64,000 nt of DNA from Streptomyces albus subsp. albus. GTDB lineage: Bacteria > Actinomycetota > Actinomycetes > Streptomycetales > Streptomycetaceae. This document shows, piece after piece, positions 18,979-28,917 of the stretch. Under the pieces are notes generated by a model. That model was given only the letters and a program-made list of their open reading frames with translations, made no database searches and was not told the origin of the DNA. Position 1 is the first letter of the stretch. Each line of letters opens with the position of its first letter. The DNA lies in assembly GCF_000719865.1 (NCBI RefSeq), contig NZ_JOID01000003.1, positions 62,001-126,000 of the forward strand, given 5' to 3'. Position numbers and translations under genes: made by a program.

Positions 18979-19004
18979 CCGGTGCGGGGGCGGGCCGGTA
19001 TTCT
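18975..19004 (+). promoter_or_regulatory. rplM-rpsI promoter
   Basis: -35 TTGACC (18975-18980) and -10 TATTCT (18999-19004) are 18 bp apart, close to the HrdB (sigma-70) consensus. Predicted start near 19011 gives a leader of about 200 nt before rplM. The -35 overlaps the stop codon of the LysR gene. Confidence 0.65.
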
Positions 19005-19098
19005 GCGGGTTCGTTATGCGTATTGGCTTGCTCTATCTCACGTGAGGGGGCCTTACGCCGGTCCACCGGGCCGAACACCAGCGGCAGGCACGGGCTGC

Positions 19099-19179
19099 GT
19101 CACCCGTGGCGCCAGGGCTGTCGTGATCGTCCGGGTGACCTTGTCAGGACCTTTCCCCACAGCCCTGGCGGGCTGGGGG
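19099..19179 (+). promoter_or_regulatory. Structured rplM leader with mutually exclusive folds
   Basis: Three pairings are visible. An 8-bp stem GTCACCCG (19099-19106) pairs with CGGGTGAC (19132-19139). The loop sequence GCCAGGGCTGT (19111-19121) is perfectly complementary to ACAGCCCTGGC (19159-19169), which would make a pseudoknot. A competing hairpin pairs 19155-19165 with 19170-19179 (CCCC-A-CAGCCC with GGGCTGGGGG), using the same bases as the pseudoknot strand. Such alternatives are typical of ribosomal-protein leaders that sense free protein, here plausibly L13 or S9. The function is inferred; the pairings are exact. Confidence 0.6.
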
Positions 19180-19214
19180 AGACCCCATCACTGCAGAAGC
19201 GAAGGCTAACGACC

Positions 19215-19658
19215 GTGCGTACGTACAGCCCCAAGCCCGGCGACGTTCAGCGTCAGTGGTACGTCATCGACGCCACCGACGTGGTTCTCGGACGCCTGGC
19301 CTCCCAGGCCGCCACCATCCTGCGTGGCAAGCACAAGCCGGTGTACGCGCCGCACGTTGACGCTGGTGACTTCGTCATCATCATCAACGCCGACAAGGTG
19401 CACCTCTCCGGCAACAAGCGGACCCAGAAGCTGGCCTACCGCCACTCCGGCTACCCGGGTGGTCTGCGGTCCGTCCGCTACGACGACCTGCTGCGGAACA
19501 ACCCCGAGAAGGCCGTGGAGAAGGCCATCCGGGGCATGATCCCGAAGAACTCGCTGGGCCGCCAGGTCCTCTCGAAGCTGAAGGTCTACGCCGGCTCCGA
19601 GCACCCGCACGCCGCTCAGCAGCCGGTTCCGTTCGAGATCACCCAGGTCGCGCAGTAG
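19215..19658 (+). CDS. rplM: 50S ribosomal protein L13
   Basis: Early-assembly protein of the 50S subunit. The 147-aa product begins [20 protein letters not shown] and contains [30 protein letters not shown] and the conserved [27 protein letters not shown] start, with a weak AAGG upstream. Long in-frame extensions upstream run into the LysR gene and are not real. It heads the rplM-rpsI operon behind a roughly 200-nt structured leader. Confidence 0.98.
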   Translation: MRTYSPKPGDVQRQWYVIDATDVVLGRLASQAATILRGKHKPVYAPHVDAGDFVIIINADKVHLSGNKRTQKLAYRHSGYPGGLRSVRYDDLLRNNPEKAVEKAIRGMIPKNSLGRQVLSKLKVYAGSEHPHAAQQPVPFEITQVAQ

Positions 19659-19696
19659 TCCGGCCACCCCCAACAGAAAAGAATCTGAGGAGAATC

Positions 19697-20185
19697 GTGG
19701 CCGAGACCACCGCAGAAGCCCCCGTCGTCGACGTCGAGGAGACCCCCGGCGTCGAGGAGTACACCAGCGAGTCCCTCGCGTCCCGCTTCGGCGACCCGCA
19801 GCCGGCCGCCGGCCTGGGCCGCCGCAAGAACGCCATCGCCCGCGTGCGCATCGTGCCGGGCAGCGGCAAGTGGAAGATCAACGGTCGCACCCTTGAGGAC
19901 TACTTCCCCAACAAGGTGCACCAGCAGGAAGTCAACGAGCCCTTCAAGGTGCTCGAGCTCGACGACCGCTACGACGTCATCGCCCGCATCAGCGGCGGCG
20001 GCATCTCCGGCCAGGCCGGTGCGCTGCGGCTCGGTGTCGCCCGCGCCCTGAACGAGGCGGACGTGGACAACAACCGCGGCCCCCTCAAGAAGGCCGGCTT
20101 CCTCAGCCGCGACGACCGCGCGGTCGAGCGGAAGAAGGCGGGTCTCAAGAAGGCCCGCAAGGCGCCGCAGTACAGCAAGCGCTAA
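19697..20185 (+). CDS. rpsI: 30S ribosomal protein S9
   Basis: Head protein of the 30S subunit whose C-terminal tail contacts the P-site tRNA. The 162-aa product has an acidic N-terminal extension of about 40 residues (usual in actinobacteria), then [21 protein letters not shown]. The tail ends in the invariant [15 protein letters not shown] start after GAGGAG. Second gene of the rplM operon; a terminator hairpin follows. Confidence 0.98.
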   Translation: MAETTAEAPVVDVEETPGVEEYTSESLASRFGDPQPAAGLGRRKNAIARVRIVPGSGKWKINGRTLEDYFPNKVHQQEVNEPFKVLELDDRYDVIARISGGGISGQAGALRLGVARALNEADVDNNRGPLKKAGFLSRDDRAVERKKAGLKKARKAPQYSKR

Positions 20186-20207
20186 GCGCTCGCCCCACCG
20201 TACGACT

Positions 20208-20241
20208 CGCCCCGGCGGCACGCTCCGTGCCCGCCGGGGCG
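20208..20241 (+). terminator. Terminator after rpsI
   Basis: An 11-bp perfect stem, CGCCCCGGCGG (near 20208-20217) with CCGCCGGGGCG (20231-20241), is followed by TTCGTC. It separates the rplM-rpsI operon from glmM. Confidence 0.6.
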
Positions 20242-20393
20242 TTCGTCATATGGTCGGCCAGAGCGTATACAGACAGCAGGGCGGCGCGGGACGGCCGGGG
20301 CCGGGCAGGCTCCCGGCACCGTGCGGCAGCGCGGCACGATCCAGCAGTGCGGCAGAACGCGGCACCTGTGTGGCAGAAAGACGGAGGACACCA

Positions 20394-21752
20394 GTGGGAC
20401 GACTCTTCGGCACGGACGGTGTGCGCGGTGTCGCCAACGCGGACCTGACGGCGGAGCTCGCGCTCGGCCTGTCGGTCGCGGCGGCGCACGTGCTCGCCGA
20501 GGCGGGTACGTTCGAGGGCCATCGCCCGACGGCCGTGGTGGGACGTGATCCGCGCGCGTCGGGGGAGTTCCTGGAGTCGGCCGTCGTGGCCGGCCTCGCC
20601 AGCGCGGGCGTGGACGTCCTGCGCGTCGGTGTGCTGCCCACCCCCGCGGTGGCGTACCTCACCGGCGCGCTGGGCGCCGACCTCGGCGTGATGCTCTCGG
20701 CGAGCCACAATCCGATGCCCGACAACGGCATCAAGTTCTTCGCCCGCGGCGGCCACAAACTCGCCGACGAGCTGGAGGACCGCATCGAGGCCCTCTACAC
20801 CTCGCACGGCGCCGGCGAGCCCTGGGACCGGCCGACCGGAGCCGGCGTCGGCCGGGTCCGCAGCTACGACGAGGGCTTCGACAACTACGTCGCGCACCTC
20901 ATCGGCGTCCTCCCGAACCGTCTCGACGGTCTCAAGGTCGTCCTCGACGAGGCCAACGGCGCGGCCGCCCGGGTCTCCCCGGAGGCCTTCGCGCGGGCCG
21001 GCGCCGAGGTGATCACCATCGCCGCCGACCCCGACGGCCTCAACATCAACGACGGCTGCGGCTCCACCCATCTCGACCTGGTCCGGAGCGCCGTCCTGGA
21101 GCACGGCGCCGACCTCGGCATCGCCCACGACGGCGACGCCGACCGCTGCCTGGCCGTCGACGCCGAGGGCAACGAGGTGGACGGCGACCAGATCCTCGCC
21201 GTCCTCGCGCTCGGCCTGCGGGAGCAGGGCCATCTGCGGAAGAACACCGTGGTCGCCACCGTGATGTCGAACCTGGGCTTCAAACTCGCCATGGAGCGCG
21301 AGGGCATCGAGATGGTGCGGACCGCCGTCGGCGACCGGTACGTCCTGGAGGAGATGAAGAAGGAGGGCTTCGCTCTCGGCGGCGAGCAGTCCGGCCACGT
21401 CATCATCCTCGACCACGCGACCACCGGTGACGGCACGCTGACCGGTCTGATGCTGGCCGCCCGGATCACCGCCACCGGCCGCGGGCTGCGCGAGCTGGCC
21501 TCCGTCATGGAGCGGCTGCCGCAGGTCCTGGTGAACGTCCCGGACGTGGACAAGTCCCGGGTGGAATCCAGCGCCGAGCTGGCCGCGGCCGTCGCCGACG
21601 CGGAGCGGGAGCTGGGCGCCACCGGGCGGGTGCTGCTCCGCCCCTCGGGGACGGAACCGCTGGTCCGGGTGATGGTCGAGGCACCCGACACCGAGCAGGC
21701 CCGCTCGGTGGCCGCGCGGCTCGCCGACGCGGTGAAGTCAGCGCTCGGATAG
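20394..21752 (+). CDS. glmM: Phosphoglucosamine mutase
   Basis: Interconverts glucosamine-6-phosphate and glucosamine-1-phosphate, feeding UDP-GlcNAc and peptidoglycan synthesis. The 452-aa protein starts [15 protein letters not shown]. The catalytic phosphoserine is in [15 protein letters not shown], the Mg-binding loop is [11 protein letters not shown], and the sugar-binding GEQSGH and phosphate-binding [14 protein letters not shown] motifs are present. GTG start at 20394 after GGAGG. It works in the same pathway as glmS at 24464, about 2.7 kb away. Confidence 0.97.
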   Translation: MGRLFGTDGVRGVANADLTAELALGLSVAAAHVLAEAGTFEGHRPTAVVGRDPRASGEFLESAVVAGLASAGVDVLRVGVLPTPAVAYLTGALGADLGVMLSASHNPMPDNGIKFFARGGHKLADELEDRIEALYTSHGAGEPWDRPTGAGVGRVRSYDEGFDNYVAHLIGVLPNRLDGLKVVLDEANGAAARVSPEAFARAGAEVITIAADPDGLNINDGCGSTHLDLVRSAVLEHGADLGIAHDGDADRCLAVDAEGNEVDGDQILAVLALGLREQGHLRKNTVVATVMSNLGFKLAMEREGIEMVRTAVGDRYVLEEMKKEGFALGGEQSGHVIILDHATTGDGTLTGLMLAARITATGRGLRELASVMERLPQVLVNVPDVDKSRVESSAELAAAVADAERELGATGRVLLRPSGTEPLVRVMVEAPDTEQARSVAARLADAVKSALG

Positions 21753-21833
21753 CCGGCGCTCCGGCGGTCCGCGCCCGGCCGGCGCCGGGACGGCCCGCTC
21801 CGGGCGCTCGGCCGTGCGGCTGCCCGGCCGGGC

Positions 21834-22805
21834 CTACCGGCCGGCGCCGTCCGCCGCCCGCTGCTCCGCCAGGGCGCGCTCACGCCGCTTCGTCCGCTCC
21901 AGCAGCGTCTTCTGGACGAGCAGGGTGAGTGCGCCCGCGGCGACGATGCCGATCAGGTTCACCGCGAGCTGCTGGCCGGAACCGCGCAGCTCCCGCAGAT
22001 CCCCGTAGGCCAGCGCGGCGGCCGCGTTGGCCGCCGCCGGGACCGTCGTCACGGAGATCGCGACGCCGATCAGCGCGCCCGACTTCTCCGAGGTCAGCGA
22101 GAGCGTTCCGGCGATGCCCGCGAGCAGCGCCACCACGAGCGAGAGGTGGCCGGGCTGCCAGACGAACTCGGTGGGCCCGTCCTCCCGGGCCAGCATGTCC
22201 GGACCGAACAGTCCGGCCGCGTCCAGCGCCAGGGTGAAGAGCGTGGTGACCGCCATGGCGACCGCGAATCCCGTGAGCAGCGCGGTGAGCGAGCGCCCGG
22301 CCTCCCGCAGGCGTCCCAGCACCAGTCCGGCGCTCACCCCCGCCAGCGGCCCGAACTCGGGGCCGACGGCCATGGCGCCCACGATCAGGATGGCGTTGTC
22401 CAGCAGCACGCCGCAGGCCGCGATCATCACCGCGACCGTCATGAAGGCCAGATAGGTGGCCGAGACGGTGGACTCCTCGTGGGTGGCCTCCAAGAGCTCC
22501 TCCCACAGCACCGCGTCCGCCGGCTCGCCCGGGGCCTCCCGCTCCGCCCGCTCGGCCCGCTTCGACAGGGAGACGGCGATGTCCTGGAGCGTGATCGACC
22601 CGTCCTCGTGCAGGCGCAGCTCCCGCAGTTCGTCCGTCAGTTCGTCGGCCGCCTCGCGCGCCACGTCGCAGGCCACCAGGTCCCCGGCCGGGTCCCGTCC
22701 GGCTCCCGGGAGGACCACCAGGTTCGCGGTGCCCACGGCCCGCCGCAGCAGCGCCGTGACCCGGTCGGTGCGGTCGGCGGGGCAGATGATCCGGAGCTGC
22801 AGCAT
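21834..22805 (-). CDS. DUF389 integral membrane protein
   Basis: A 323-aa protein. An N-terminal soluble domain of about 110 residues (LQLRIICPADRTDRVTALL) precedes a membrane domain of five to six helices. That domain carries the DUF389 hallmark ATYLAFMTVAVMIAACGVLLDNAILIVGAMAVGPEFGPLAGVSAGL. The function of the family is not established. It is convergent with glmM and followed by coaA on the same strand, but 34 bp apart. Confidence 0.88.
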   Translation of the reverse strand: MLQLRIICPADRTDRVTALLRRAVGTANLVVLPGAGRDPAGDLVACDVAREAADELTDELRELRLHEDGSITLQDIAVSLSKRAERAEREAPGEPADAVLWEELLEATHEESTVSATYLAFMTVAVMIAACGVLLDNAILIVGAMAVGPEFGPLAGVSAGLVLGRLREAGRSLTALLTGFAVAMAVTTLFTLALDAAGLFGPDMLAREDGPTEFVWQPGHLSLVVALLAGIAGTLSLTSEKSGALIGVAISVTTVPAAANAAAALAYGDLRELRGSGQQLAVNLIGIVAAGALTLLVQKTLLERTKRRERALAEQRAADGAGR

Positions 22806-22839
22806 GGGCGCAGATTACGCGGCCCGGCCGTGGCCCGGG

Positions 22840-23835
22840 TCACAGCTTGCGCAGGCTGAGCCGCCGCACCTTGTGGTCGGAGCCCTTGCGGAGCACGAGG
22901 TTGGCGCGGCCCCGGGTCGGGATGATGTTCTGCTCCAGGTTGGGCCGGTTGATCGTGCTCCACATCCTGCGGGCGTAGTCCAGCGCCTCCTCCTCGGAGA
23001 CCCGGGTGTACTTGCGGAAGTAGGAGAACGGGTTCTGGAAGGCGGTCTCGCGCAGCTTGCGGAACCTGCCGAGGTACCACTGCTCGATGTCCTCCGTCCG
23101 CGCGTCCACGTAGACGCTGAAGTCGAAGTAGTCGGCGAGACCGACGCGGGTGCGCCCGTCGTGTCCGGGCAGCGCGGGCTGCAGGACGTTGAGCCCCTCG
23201 ACGATGAGGATGTCGGGGCGGCGCACGGTCAGCCGTTCGCCCGGGACGATGTCGTAGACGAGGTGCGAGTAGACGGGCGCGGTGACCACGTCCCGGCCGG
23301 CCTTCACCTCCGCGACGAACCGGGTCAGGGCCCGCCGGTCGTAGGACTCCGGGAAGCCCTTGCGGGACATCAGGCCGCGCCGGTGCAGCTCGGCGTTGGG
23401 CAGCAGGAAGCCGTCCGTGGTGACGAGCTCGACCCGCGGGTGCTCCGGCCAGAGGGCCAGCAGGGCCTGGAGCAGCCGGGCCACGGTGGACTTGCCGACG
23501 GCGACGCTGCCCGCGACGCCGATGACGAACGGGGTGCCGGGCTGGACGCCGTGCCCGCTCGCCGTGTCGCCGAGGAAGGTGTTGAGCGCGCCGCGCAGAT
23601 TGCCGGCGGCGGCCACGTAGAGGTTGAGCAGCCGGGAGAGCGGCAGATAGACCTCGCGCACCTCGTCGAGGTCGATGACGTCGCCGAGACCGCGCAGCCG
23701 TTCGACCTCCTCGGCGGTCAGCGGCAGGGGGGTCCGCTCGCGCAGGGCGCTCCACTCCGCACGGGTGAGGTCCATGTAAGGGGTGACGTCGGAACGGCGT
23801 CGCTGCTGCGGCTCGGTGAGGGACACGAGGCCCAT
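22840..23835 (-). CDS. coaA: Type I pantothenate kinase
   Basis: Phosphorylates pantothenate, the first and regulated step of coenzyme A synthesis. The 331-aa protein has the P-loop [12 protein letters not shown], then [30 protein letters not shown] and the acceptor-site [11 protein letters not shown]. The C-terminal half shows [16 protein letters not shown], as in the prokaryotic type I family. The ATG at 23835 gives [16 protein letters not shown]; the longer in-frame upstream part is not coding-like. CoA made here would supply the substrate for acpS nearby. Confidence 0.96.
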   Translation of the reverse strand: MGLVSLTEPQQRRRSDVTPYMDLTRAEWSALRERTPLPLTAEEVERLRGLGDVIDLDEVREVYLPLSRLLNLYVAAAGNLRGALNTFLGDTASGHGVQPGTPFVIGVAGSVAVGKSTVARLLQALLALWPEHPRVELVTTDGFLLPNAELHRRGLMSRKGFPESYDRRALTRFVAEVKAGRDVVTAPVYSHLVYDIVPGERLTVRRPDILIVEGLNVLQPALPGHDGRTRVGLADYFDFSVYVDARTEDIEQWYLGRFRKLRETAFQNPFSYFRKYTRVSEEEALDYARRMWSTINRPNLEQNIIPTRGRANLVLRKGSDHKVRRLSLRKL

Positions 23836-24059
23836 TGTGCGGGTGCGCCCGGCGCGGGATCCGGAGCGGGGGTGGATAAGCGCTCCCGTACGCGCCCCGT
23901 CGGGCGCACATCCGTTCTCTCCCGGGCCTACACAGAATGTTCGGCACGGCATAACGTTCGGGCAACGGAACACCGGCCGGAGGGCTCTTCCGGGGAGCGG
24001 GACATGTGTGTGCCCCGCGGGCCGCCCGGCCGGCCGCACCCGCGACCAGGGGGGAACCC

Positions 24060-24347
24060 ATGTCCGTATCCGTGCACGGCCCGGTCCGGATCTTCGGTCA
24101 CACCTTCGGCAGACGGCGGGAGGGAGAAGTCCCGCGGCCCCGGCGGTCCGACGCCCGCGCCGAACGGCAGGGCGCGGCGGGGCGGATCGTCAGCGAGCTG
24201 GCCGACGAGCTGCCCGACGAGGATCTGATGGAGGACCTCGACGACTCCATAGACCTCTACCGGGCGGGCACCAAGCCCAGCTGCGAGGAGTCCGAGTATC
24301 TGTGGCTGCTGCGGGACGCCCGGGACCGGATGGAACAAGGCGGCTGA
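24060..24347 (+). CDS. Small acidic protein of unknown function
   Basis: A 95-aa protein with a basic N-terminal 40 residues ([20 protein letters not shown]) and an acidic, helical C-terminal half ([20 protein letters not shown], then [20 protein letters not shown]). The ATG follows GGGGGGAA. No domain was recognised and no membrane segment is present. It sits alone between coaA, which diverges, and glmS. The coding character is good but the function is unknown. Confidence 0.65.
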   Translation: MSVSVHGPVRIFGHTFGRRREGEVPRPRRSDARAERQGAAGRIVSELADELPDEDLMEDLDDSIDLYRAGTKPSCEESEYLWLLRDARDRMEQGG

Positions 24348-24463
24348 CCGGGCGCGCCTCCGTGCCGGCGCCTTCGTGCCGGCGCCTTCGGACGGGGCCC
24401 CGGCGGGCCCCGCCGGGACCCCCGAGGCGCCCGGCCGCCGGTGCGGGAACGTAGGCTGCGGGC

Positions 24464-26311
24464 ATGTGCGGAATCGTTGGGTATGTGGGAGGGCAGTCCG
24501 CCCTCGACGTTGTCATCGCCGGTCTGAAGCGCCTGGAGTACCGGGGTTATGACTCGGCCGGGGTCGCCGTGCTCTCCGACGGCGGGCTCGCCGCCGCGAA
24601 GAAGGCGGGCAAGCTGGCCAACCTGGAGAAGGAGCTGGCGGGCCGCCCGCTGCCGTCCGGCTCCACCGGCATCGGCCACACCCGTTGGGCCACCCACGGC
24701 GCCCCCACCGACGCCAACGCCCATCCGCACCTGGACAACGCGGGCCGGGTCGCCGTCGTCCACAACGGCATCATCGAGAACTTCGCCGCGCTGCGGGCCG
24801 AGCTGACCGACCGCGGTCACGAACTCCTGTCCGAGACCGACACCGAGGTCGTCTCCCATCTGCTGGCCGAGGAGTTCTCCTCCCGCGGCGACCTCGCCGA
24901 GGCCATGCGCCAGGTGTGCGGCCGGCTGGAGGGCGCCTTCACGCTGGTCGCCGTGCACGCCGACGAGCCGGACGTGGTGGTCGGCGCGCGCCGCAACTCG
25001 CCGCTGGTGGTGGGCGTCGGCGACGGCGAGTCCTTCCTCGCCTCCGATGTCGCCGCGTTCATCGCGCACACCCGCGAGGCGATCGAGCTGGGCCAGGACC
25101 AGGTCGTCGAACTCCGCCGGGACGGCGTGACGGTCACGAACTTCGACGGCAGCCCGGCCGACGTCCGCGAGTACCACGTCGACTGGGACGCCTCCGCCGC
25201 CGAGAAGGGCGGCTACGACTACTTCATGCTCAAGGAGATCGCCGAGCAGCCGAAGGCCGTCGCCGACACCCTCCTCGGCCGCATCGACGGCTCCGGCACC
25301 CTGCTGCTCGACGAGGTGCGCATCCCGCCGTCCGAGCTGCGCGAGGTCAACAAGATCGTCATCGTGGCCTGCGGCACCGCGTACCACGCCGGGATGATCG
25401 CCAAGTACGCCATCGAGCACTGGACGCGCGTCCCCTGCGAGACCGAGCTCGCCAGCGAGTTCCGCTACCGAGACCCGATCCTCGACCACCGCACCCTCGT
25501 CATCGCCATCAGCCAGTCCGGTGAGACCATGGACACCCTGATGGCGCTGCGGCACGCCCGCGAACAGGGCGCCCGCGTCCTCGCCATCTGCAACACCAAC
25601 GGCTCCACGATCCCGCGCGAGTCCGACGCCGTGCTCTACACGCACGCCGGGCCGGAGGTCGCGGTCGCCTCCACCAAGGCGTTCCTCACCCAGCTCGTCG
25701 CCTGCTACCTCGTCGCGCTCTACCTCGGCCAGGTGCGCGGCACCAAGTGGGGCGACGAGATCCACTCCGTCATCCAGGAGCTGTCGGCGATCTCCGTCCA
25801 GGTCGAGCAGGTGCTCGGCACGATGGAGCCCGTACGGGAGCTGGCCCGCAGCCTCGCCGACAAGAACACCGTGCTGTTCCTCGGCCGGCACGTCGGCTTC
25901 CCCGTCGCCCTGGAGGGCGCGCTCAAGCTCAAGGAGCTCGCCTACATGCACGCCGAGGGCTTCGCCGCCGGCGAGCTCAAGCACGGTCCGATCGCGCTGA
26001 TCGAGGAGGATCTGCCGGTCGTCGTGGTCGTGCCCTCGCCGCGCGGGCGGTCGGTGCTGCACGACAAGATCGTGTCCAACATCCAGGAGATCCGGGCCCG
26101 GGGCGCGCGCACCATCGTCATCGCCGAGGACGGCGACGAGACGGTCGTGCCGTACGCCGACCACCTGATCCGCATCCCGCCCACCCCGACGCTGCTCCAG
26201 CCGCTGGTCGCCACGGTGCCGCTGCAGGTCTTCGCCTGCGAACTGGCCACCGCGCGCGGCAACGAGGTGGACCAGCCGAGGAACCTCGCCAAGTCGGTGA
26301 CGGTCGAGTGA
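24464..26311 (+). CDS. glmS: Glutamine-fructose-6-phosphate aminotransferase (isomerizing)
   Basis: Makes glucosamine-6-phosphate from fructose-6-phosphate and glutamine, the entry step to amino sugars. The 615-aa protein begins [10 protein letters not shown] with the N-terminal nucleophile Cys2. The glutaminase domain covers about 1-230. Two SIS domains follow, with CGTAYHAG and [10 protein letters not shown]. It ends [11 protein letters not shown], the conserved catalytic tail. The stop overlaps the GTG of acpS (GTGA). A 14-bp tandem repeat lies upstream (24362-24389). Confidence 0.97.
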   Translation: MCGIVGYVGGQSALDVVIAGLKRLEYRGYDSAGVAVLSDGGLAAAKKAGKLANLEKELAGRPLPSGSTGIGHTRWATHGAPTDANAHPHLDNAGRVAVVHNGIIENFAALRAELTDRGHELLSETDTEVVSHLLAEEFSSRGDLAEAMRQVCGRLEGAFTLVAVHADEPDVVVGARRNSPLVVGVGDGESFLASDVAAFIAHTREAIELGQDQVVELRRDGVTVTNFDGSPADVREYHVDWDASAAEKGGYDYFMLKEIAEQPKAVADTLLGRIDGSGTLLLDEVRIPPSELREVNKIVIVACGTAYHAGMIAKYAIEHWTRVPCETELASEFRYRDPILDHRTLVIAISQSGETMDTLMALRHAREQGARVLAICNTNGSTIPRESDAVLYTHAGPEVAVASTKAFLTQLVACYLVALYLGQVRGTKWGDEIHSVIQELSAISVQVEQVLGTMEPVRELARSLADKNTVLFLGRHVGFPVALEGALKLKELAYMHAEGFAAGELKHGPIALIEEDLPVVVVVPSPRGRSVLHDKIVSNIQEIRARGARTIVIAEDGDETVVPYADHLIRIPPTPTLLQPLVATVPLQVFACELATARGNEVDQPRNLAKSVTVE

Positions 26312-26676
26312 TCCTCGGCGTCGGCATCGACGTCGCCGAGATCGACCGCTTCGCCGAGGCGCTGGAGCGTACGCCCGCGCTGGCCGACCGGCTCTTCGTC
26401 GACCACGAGCTGACGCTGCCGAGCGGCGAGCGGCGCGGTGTCGCCTCGCTCGCCGCCCGCTTCGCCGCCAAGGAAGCCCTCGCCAAGGCGCTGGGCGCGC
26501 CCCGCGGGCTCTCCTGGACGGACGCCGAGGTCGTCACCCAGTCGAACGGACGGCCGACGCTGCGGGTGAAGGGCACGGTCGCGGCCTGCGCGGCCCGACT
26601 CGGGGTGACCGGCTGGCACGTCTCGCTGAGCCACGACGCGGGGATCGCCTCGGCGGTCGTCATCGCGGAGGGCTGA
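26308..26676 (+). CDS. acpS: Holo-[acyl-carrier-protein] synthase
   Basis: Transfers the 4'-phosphopantetheine of CoA to a serine of acyl carrier protein in fatty-acid synthesis. The 122-aa protein has the two signature motifs: [12 protein letters not shown] at the N-terminus and [15 protein letters not shown] in the middle (the WxxKEA-type motif with F), ending [16 protein letters not shown] start, overlapping the glmS stop, so coupled translation is likely. Immediately downstream lie a DUF1540 gene and the NAD(P)HX repair gene. Confidence 0.95.
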   Translation: MILGVGIDVAEIDRFAEALERTPALADRLFVDHELTLPSGERRGVASLAARFAAKEALAKALGAPRGLSWTDAEVVTQSNGRPTLRVKGTVAACAARLGVTGWHVSLSHDAGIASAVVIAEG

Positions 26677-26883
26677 GCCGCCGTACGGGGCGGACATCCC
26701 GGCGGCACGGGCCGGACGGCCTCTGCCGCCGGGCGGGCCGGGCTCCCGGGCGGACGTGCCCCGTTCGGCGTGCTTCCGCTGGTCGGTGCGGGGGTTCCTT
26801 GCGAGGCTCGATCCGGTGAGCCCGTGTGACCGGTTGGTCCGGGTTCGCCGCCCGGACCGACCCGACACCCCCGGAGGCCCCTG

Positions 26884-27168
26884 ATGGACATGCCGATCGT
26901 CAACGACTGCGCGGCCACCAGTTGCGCGTACAACCGGGAGAGCACCTGCCACGCGCTGGCCATCACCGTGGGAGACCCGGGCCACGCGCACTGCGACACG
27001 TTCGTCGACTCCGGTGCCCGGGGCGGCGACATGTCGGCCACCGGCCGGGTCGGCGCCTGCAAGATGTCGGAATGCCGGCACAACGAACAACTGGAGTGCC
27101 GCGCGCCCGGTATCACCGTCGGCTTCCAGCAGAACGCGGCCGACTGCCTCACCTACGCGCCCGCGTAG
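26884..27168 (+). CDS. DUF1540 cysteine-rich protein with two tandem modules
   Basis: A 94-aa protein built from two copies of a four-cysteine module: Cys9, 14, 22, 37 and Cys59, 64, 72, 88. Each copy has the pattern C-x4-C-x(Y/H)N-x4-C-x-A followed by ITVG. The spacing suggests a small metal-binding (zinc or iron) or disulfide domain. Function is unknown. It lies between acpS and nnr, about 80 bp from the latter. Confidence 0.85.
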   Translation: MDMPIVNDCAATSCAYNRESTCHALAITVGDPGHAHCDTFVDSGARGGDMSATGRVGACKMSECRHNEQLECRAPGITVGFQQNAADCLTYAPA

Positions 27169-27249
27169 CCGGGGCCCGAGGCGGACGGTGGCGCGGGGCC
27201 GGCCCCGCCGGACTGCCCCGTACCGGCCCCGGACCTGGACACTGGGGGC

Positions 27250-28917
27250 ATGAGAACTGCGTACAGCGTGGAGACCGTACGGGCAGCCGAGCGCGCGCTG
27301 ATGGCGCGCCTTCCGGAAGGGGCGCTGATGCAGCGCGCGGCCGCCGGGCTGGCGGCCGCGTGCGCCGGACTGCTGGGGCCGGGACGGGTGTACGGAGCGC
27401 GGATCGCGCTGCTGGTGGGCAGCGGCGACAACGGCGGTGACGCCCTCTACGCCGGGGCCCGGCTGGCCCGGCGCGGCGCCGGGGTCACCGCCGTTCTGCT
27501 CCCCCCGGACCGCACCCATGCCGGTGGTCTCGCCACCCTGCGCGCCGCGGGCGGCCGGGCGGTGCCGGCGGCGGGGGAGCCGGAGACCGGGGCATCGGGG
27601 GAGACGGCGGAGACCGGGGGCGCGGGGAGCAGGGTCGGTGGCCGGAAGTCCCGCGCGCGGGAAACCGCCGGCAAGGAGGGCGTCAGCGGAGGCACCGGGC
27701 CGGGCGGCGGCGCGGGGTCCGGCTCCGGCGGCCGGCCGGTCGGCCGCGCCGCCCTGGCCGCCGTCCGCCGGGCGGATCTCGTCCTCGACGGGATCGTCGG
27801 CATCGGCGGGCACGGCGGACTCCGCCCCGCCGCGGCCGAACTGGTGCTCGCCGCCCGGGAGTCCGGGGCGGCGATCGTGGCGGTGGACCTCCCCAGCGGC
27901 ATGGAGGCCGACACCGGCGAGGTCGCGGGAACGGCCGTACGGGCCGACGCGACGGTCACCTTCGGCACGTACAAGCCGGGCCTGCTGATCGACCCCGGGG
28001 CCGGGCACGCCGGGGCGCTGCGGCTGGTGGACATCGGCCTGGACCCGTATCTGCCGGAGGTACCCGAGCTGGAGGCCCCGCAGCACGGGGACGTGGCCGC
28101 GCTGCTGCCCGTACCCACCGGCGAGAGCGACAAGTACCGGCGCGGGGTCGTCGGTGTGGTGGCGGGCTCCGCGCGCTACCCGGGCGCCGCCGTGCTCGCC
28201 GTGGCGGGCGCCCTGCGCGGCGGGGCGGGCGCCGTACGGTACGTCGGCCCGGCCGCGGACGCGGTGATCGCCCGGTTCCCCGAGACCCTCGTGCACACGG
28301 GCCCGCCCGCGAAGGCGGGCCGGGTCCAGTCCTGGTCCATCGGCCCGGGCCTCGGGGACGGCCAGGAGGCGCGCCGGGCGATGAAGGACGTGCTCGCGTC
28401 GGACGTACCGGTGCTGGTGGACGCCGACGGGCTGCGCCTGCTGGACCGCAAGCAGGTGCGGCGCAGGACGGCGCCGACCCTGCTGACCCCGCACGCGGGC
28501 GAGGCGGCCGCGCTGCTGGGCGTGGCCCGTGAGGAGGTCGAGGCGGCGCGGCTGTCCTCGGTGCGGCGGCTGGCGGCGGAGTTCGGCGCGACCGTGCTGC
28601 TCAAGGGTTCGACGACGCTGGTGGCCGCCGCCGACGGGCCGGTGCGGGTCAACCCGACGGGCACCGGCTGGCTGGCCACGGCGGGCACCGGCGACGTGCT
28701 GTCCGGGCTGACGGCCTCCCTGCTGGCGGCGGGGCTGGAGCCCCGCGACGCGGCGTCGGCGGGCGCGTACCTGCACGGCCTGGCGGGCCGCCTGGCGGCG
28801 GGGCGCACGGGGGCGCCCGTGGGGGCGTCCGATGTGGCGGCGGCCCTGGTCGCGGCCTGGCGCGACGTCGCCTCGGCCTCCGCCTCGGCTGCCGGCCGGG
28901 CCCCGGCTTCCGGCTGA
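27250..28917 (+). CDS. nnr: Bifunctional NAD(P)H-hydrate repair enzyme (epimerase and dehydratase)
   Basis: Repairs hydrated NAD(P)H. The N-terminal epimerase domain (about 1-230) converts R-NAD(P)HX to S-, and the C-terminal ADP-dependent dehydratase domain (about 280-550) dehydrates it. Motifs include GSGDNGGDALYAGARLA, VDLPSGMEADTGEV, the LTPHAGEAAALLG and the TAGTGDVLSGLTASLLA. A Gly/Glu/Ser-rich insert of about 50 residues (near residues 113-165) interrupts the epimerase domain. The ATG at 27250 has no strong Shine-Dalgarno. Confidence 0.93.
   Translation: MRTAYSVETVRAAERALMARLPEGALMQRAAAGLAAACAGLLGPGRVYGARIALLVGSGDNGGDALYAGARLARRGAGVTAVLLPPDRTHAGGLATLRAAGGRAVPAAGEPETGASGETAETGGAGSRVGGRKSRARETAGKEGVSGGTGPGGGAGSGSGGRPVGRAALAAVRRADLVLDGIVGIGGHGGLRPAAAELVLAARESGAAIVAVDLPSGMEADTGEVAGTAVRADATVTFGTYKPGLLIDPGAGHAGALRLVDIGLDPYLPEVPELEAPQHGDVAALLPVPTGESDKYRRGVVGVVAGSARYPGAAVLAVAGALRGGAGAVRYVGPAADAVIARFPETLVHTGPPAKAGRVQSWSIGPGLGDGQEARRAMKDVLASDVPVLVDADGLRLLDRKQVRRRTAPTLLTPHAGEAAALLGVAREEVEAARLSSVRRLAAEFGATVLLKGSTTLVAAADGPVRVNPTGTGWLATAGTGDVLSGLTASLLAAGLEPRDAASAGAYLHGLAGRLAAGRTGAPVGASDVAAALVAAWRDVASASASAAGRAPASG

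Noticed and set aside
24362..24389. 14-bp tandem repeat before glmS considered as a DasR-type or riboswitch element
   Set aside because: It lacks the TGGTCT-AGACCA pattern, and there is no room or fold for a glmS ribozyme; more likely a simple GC repeat.
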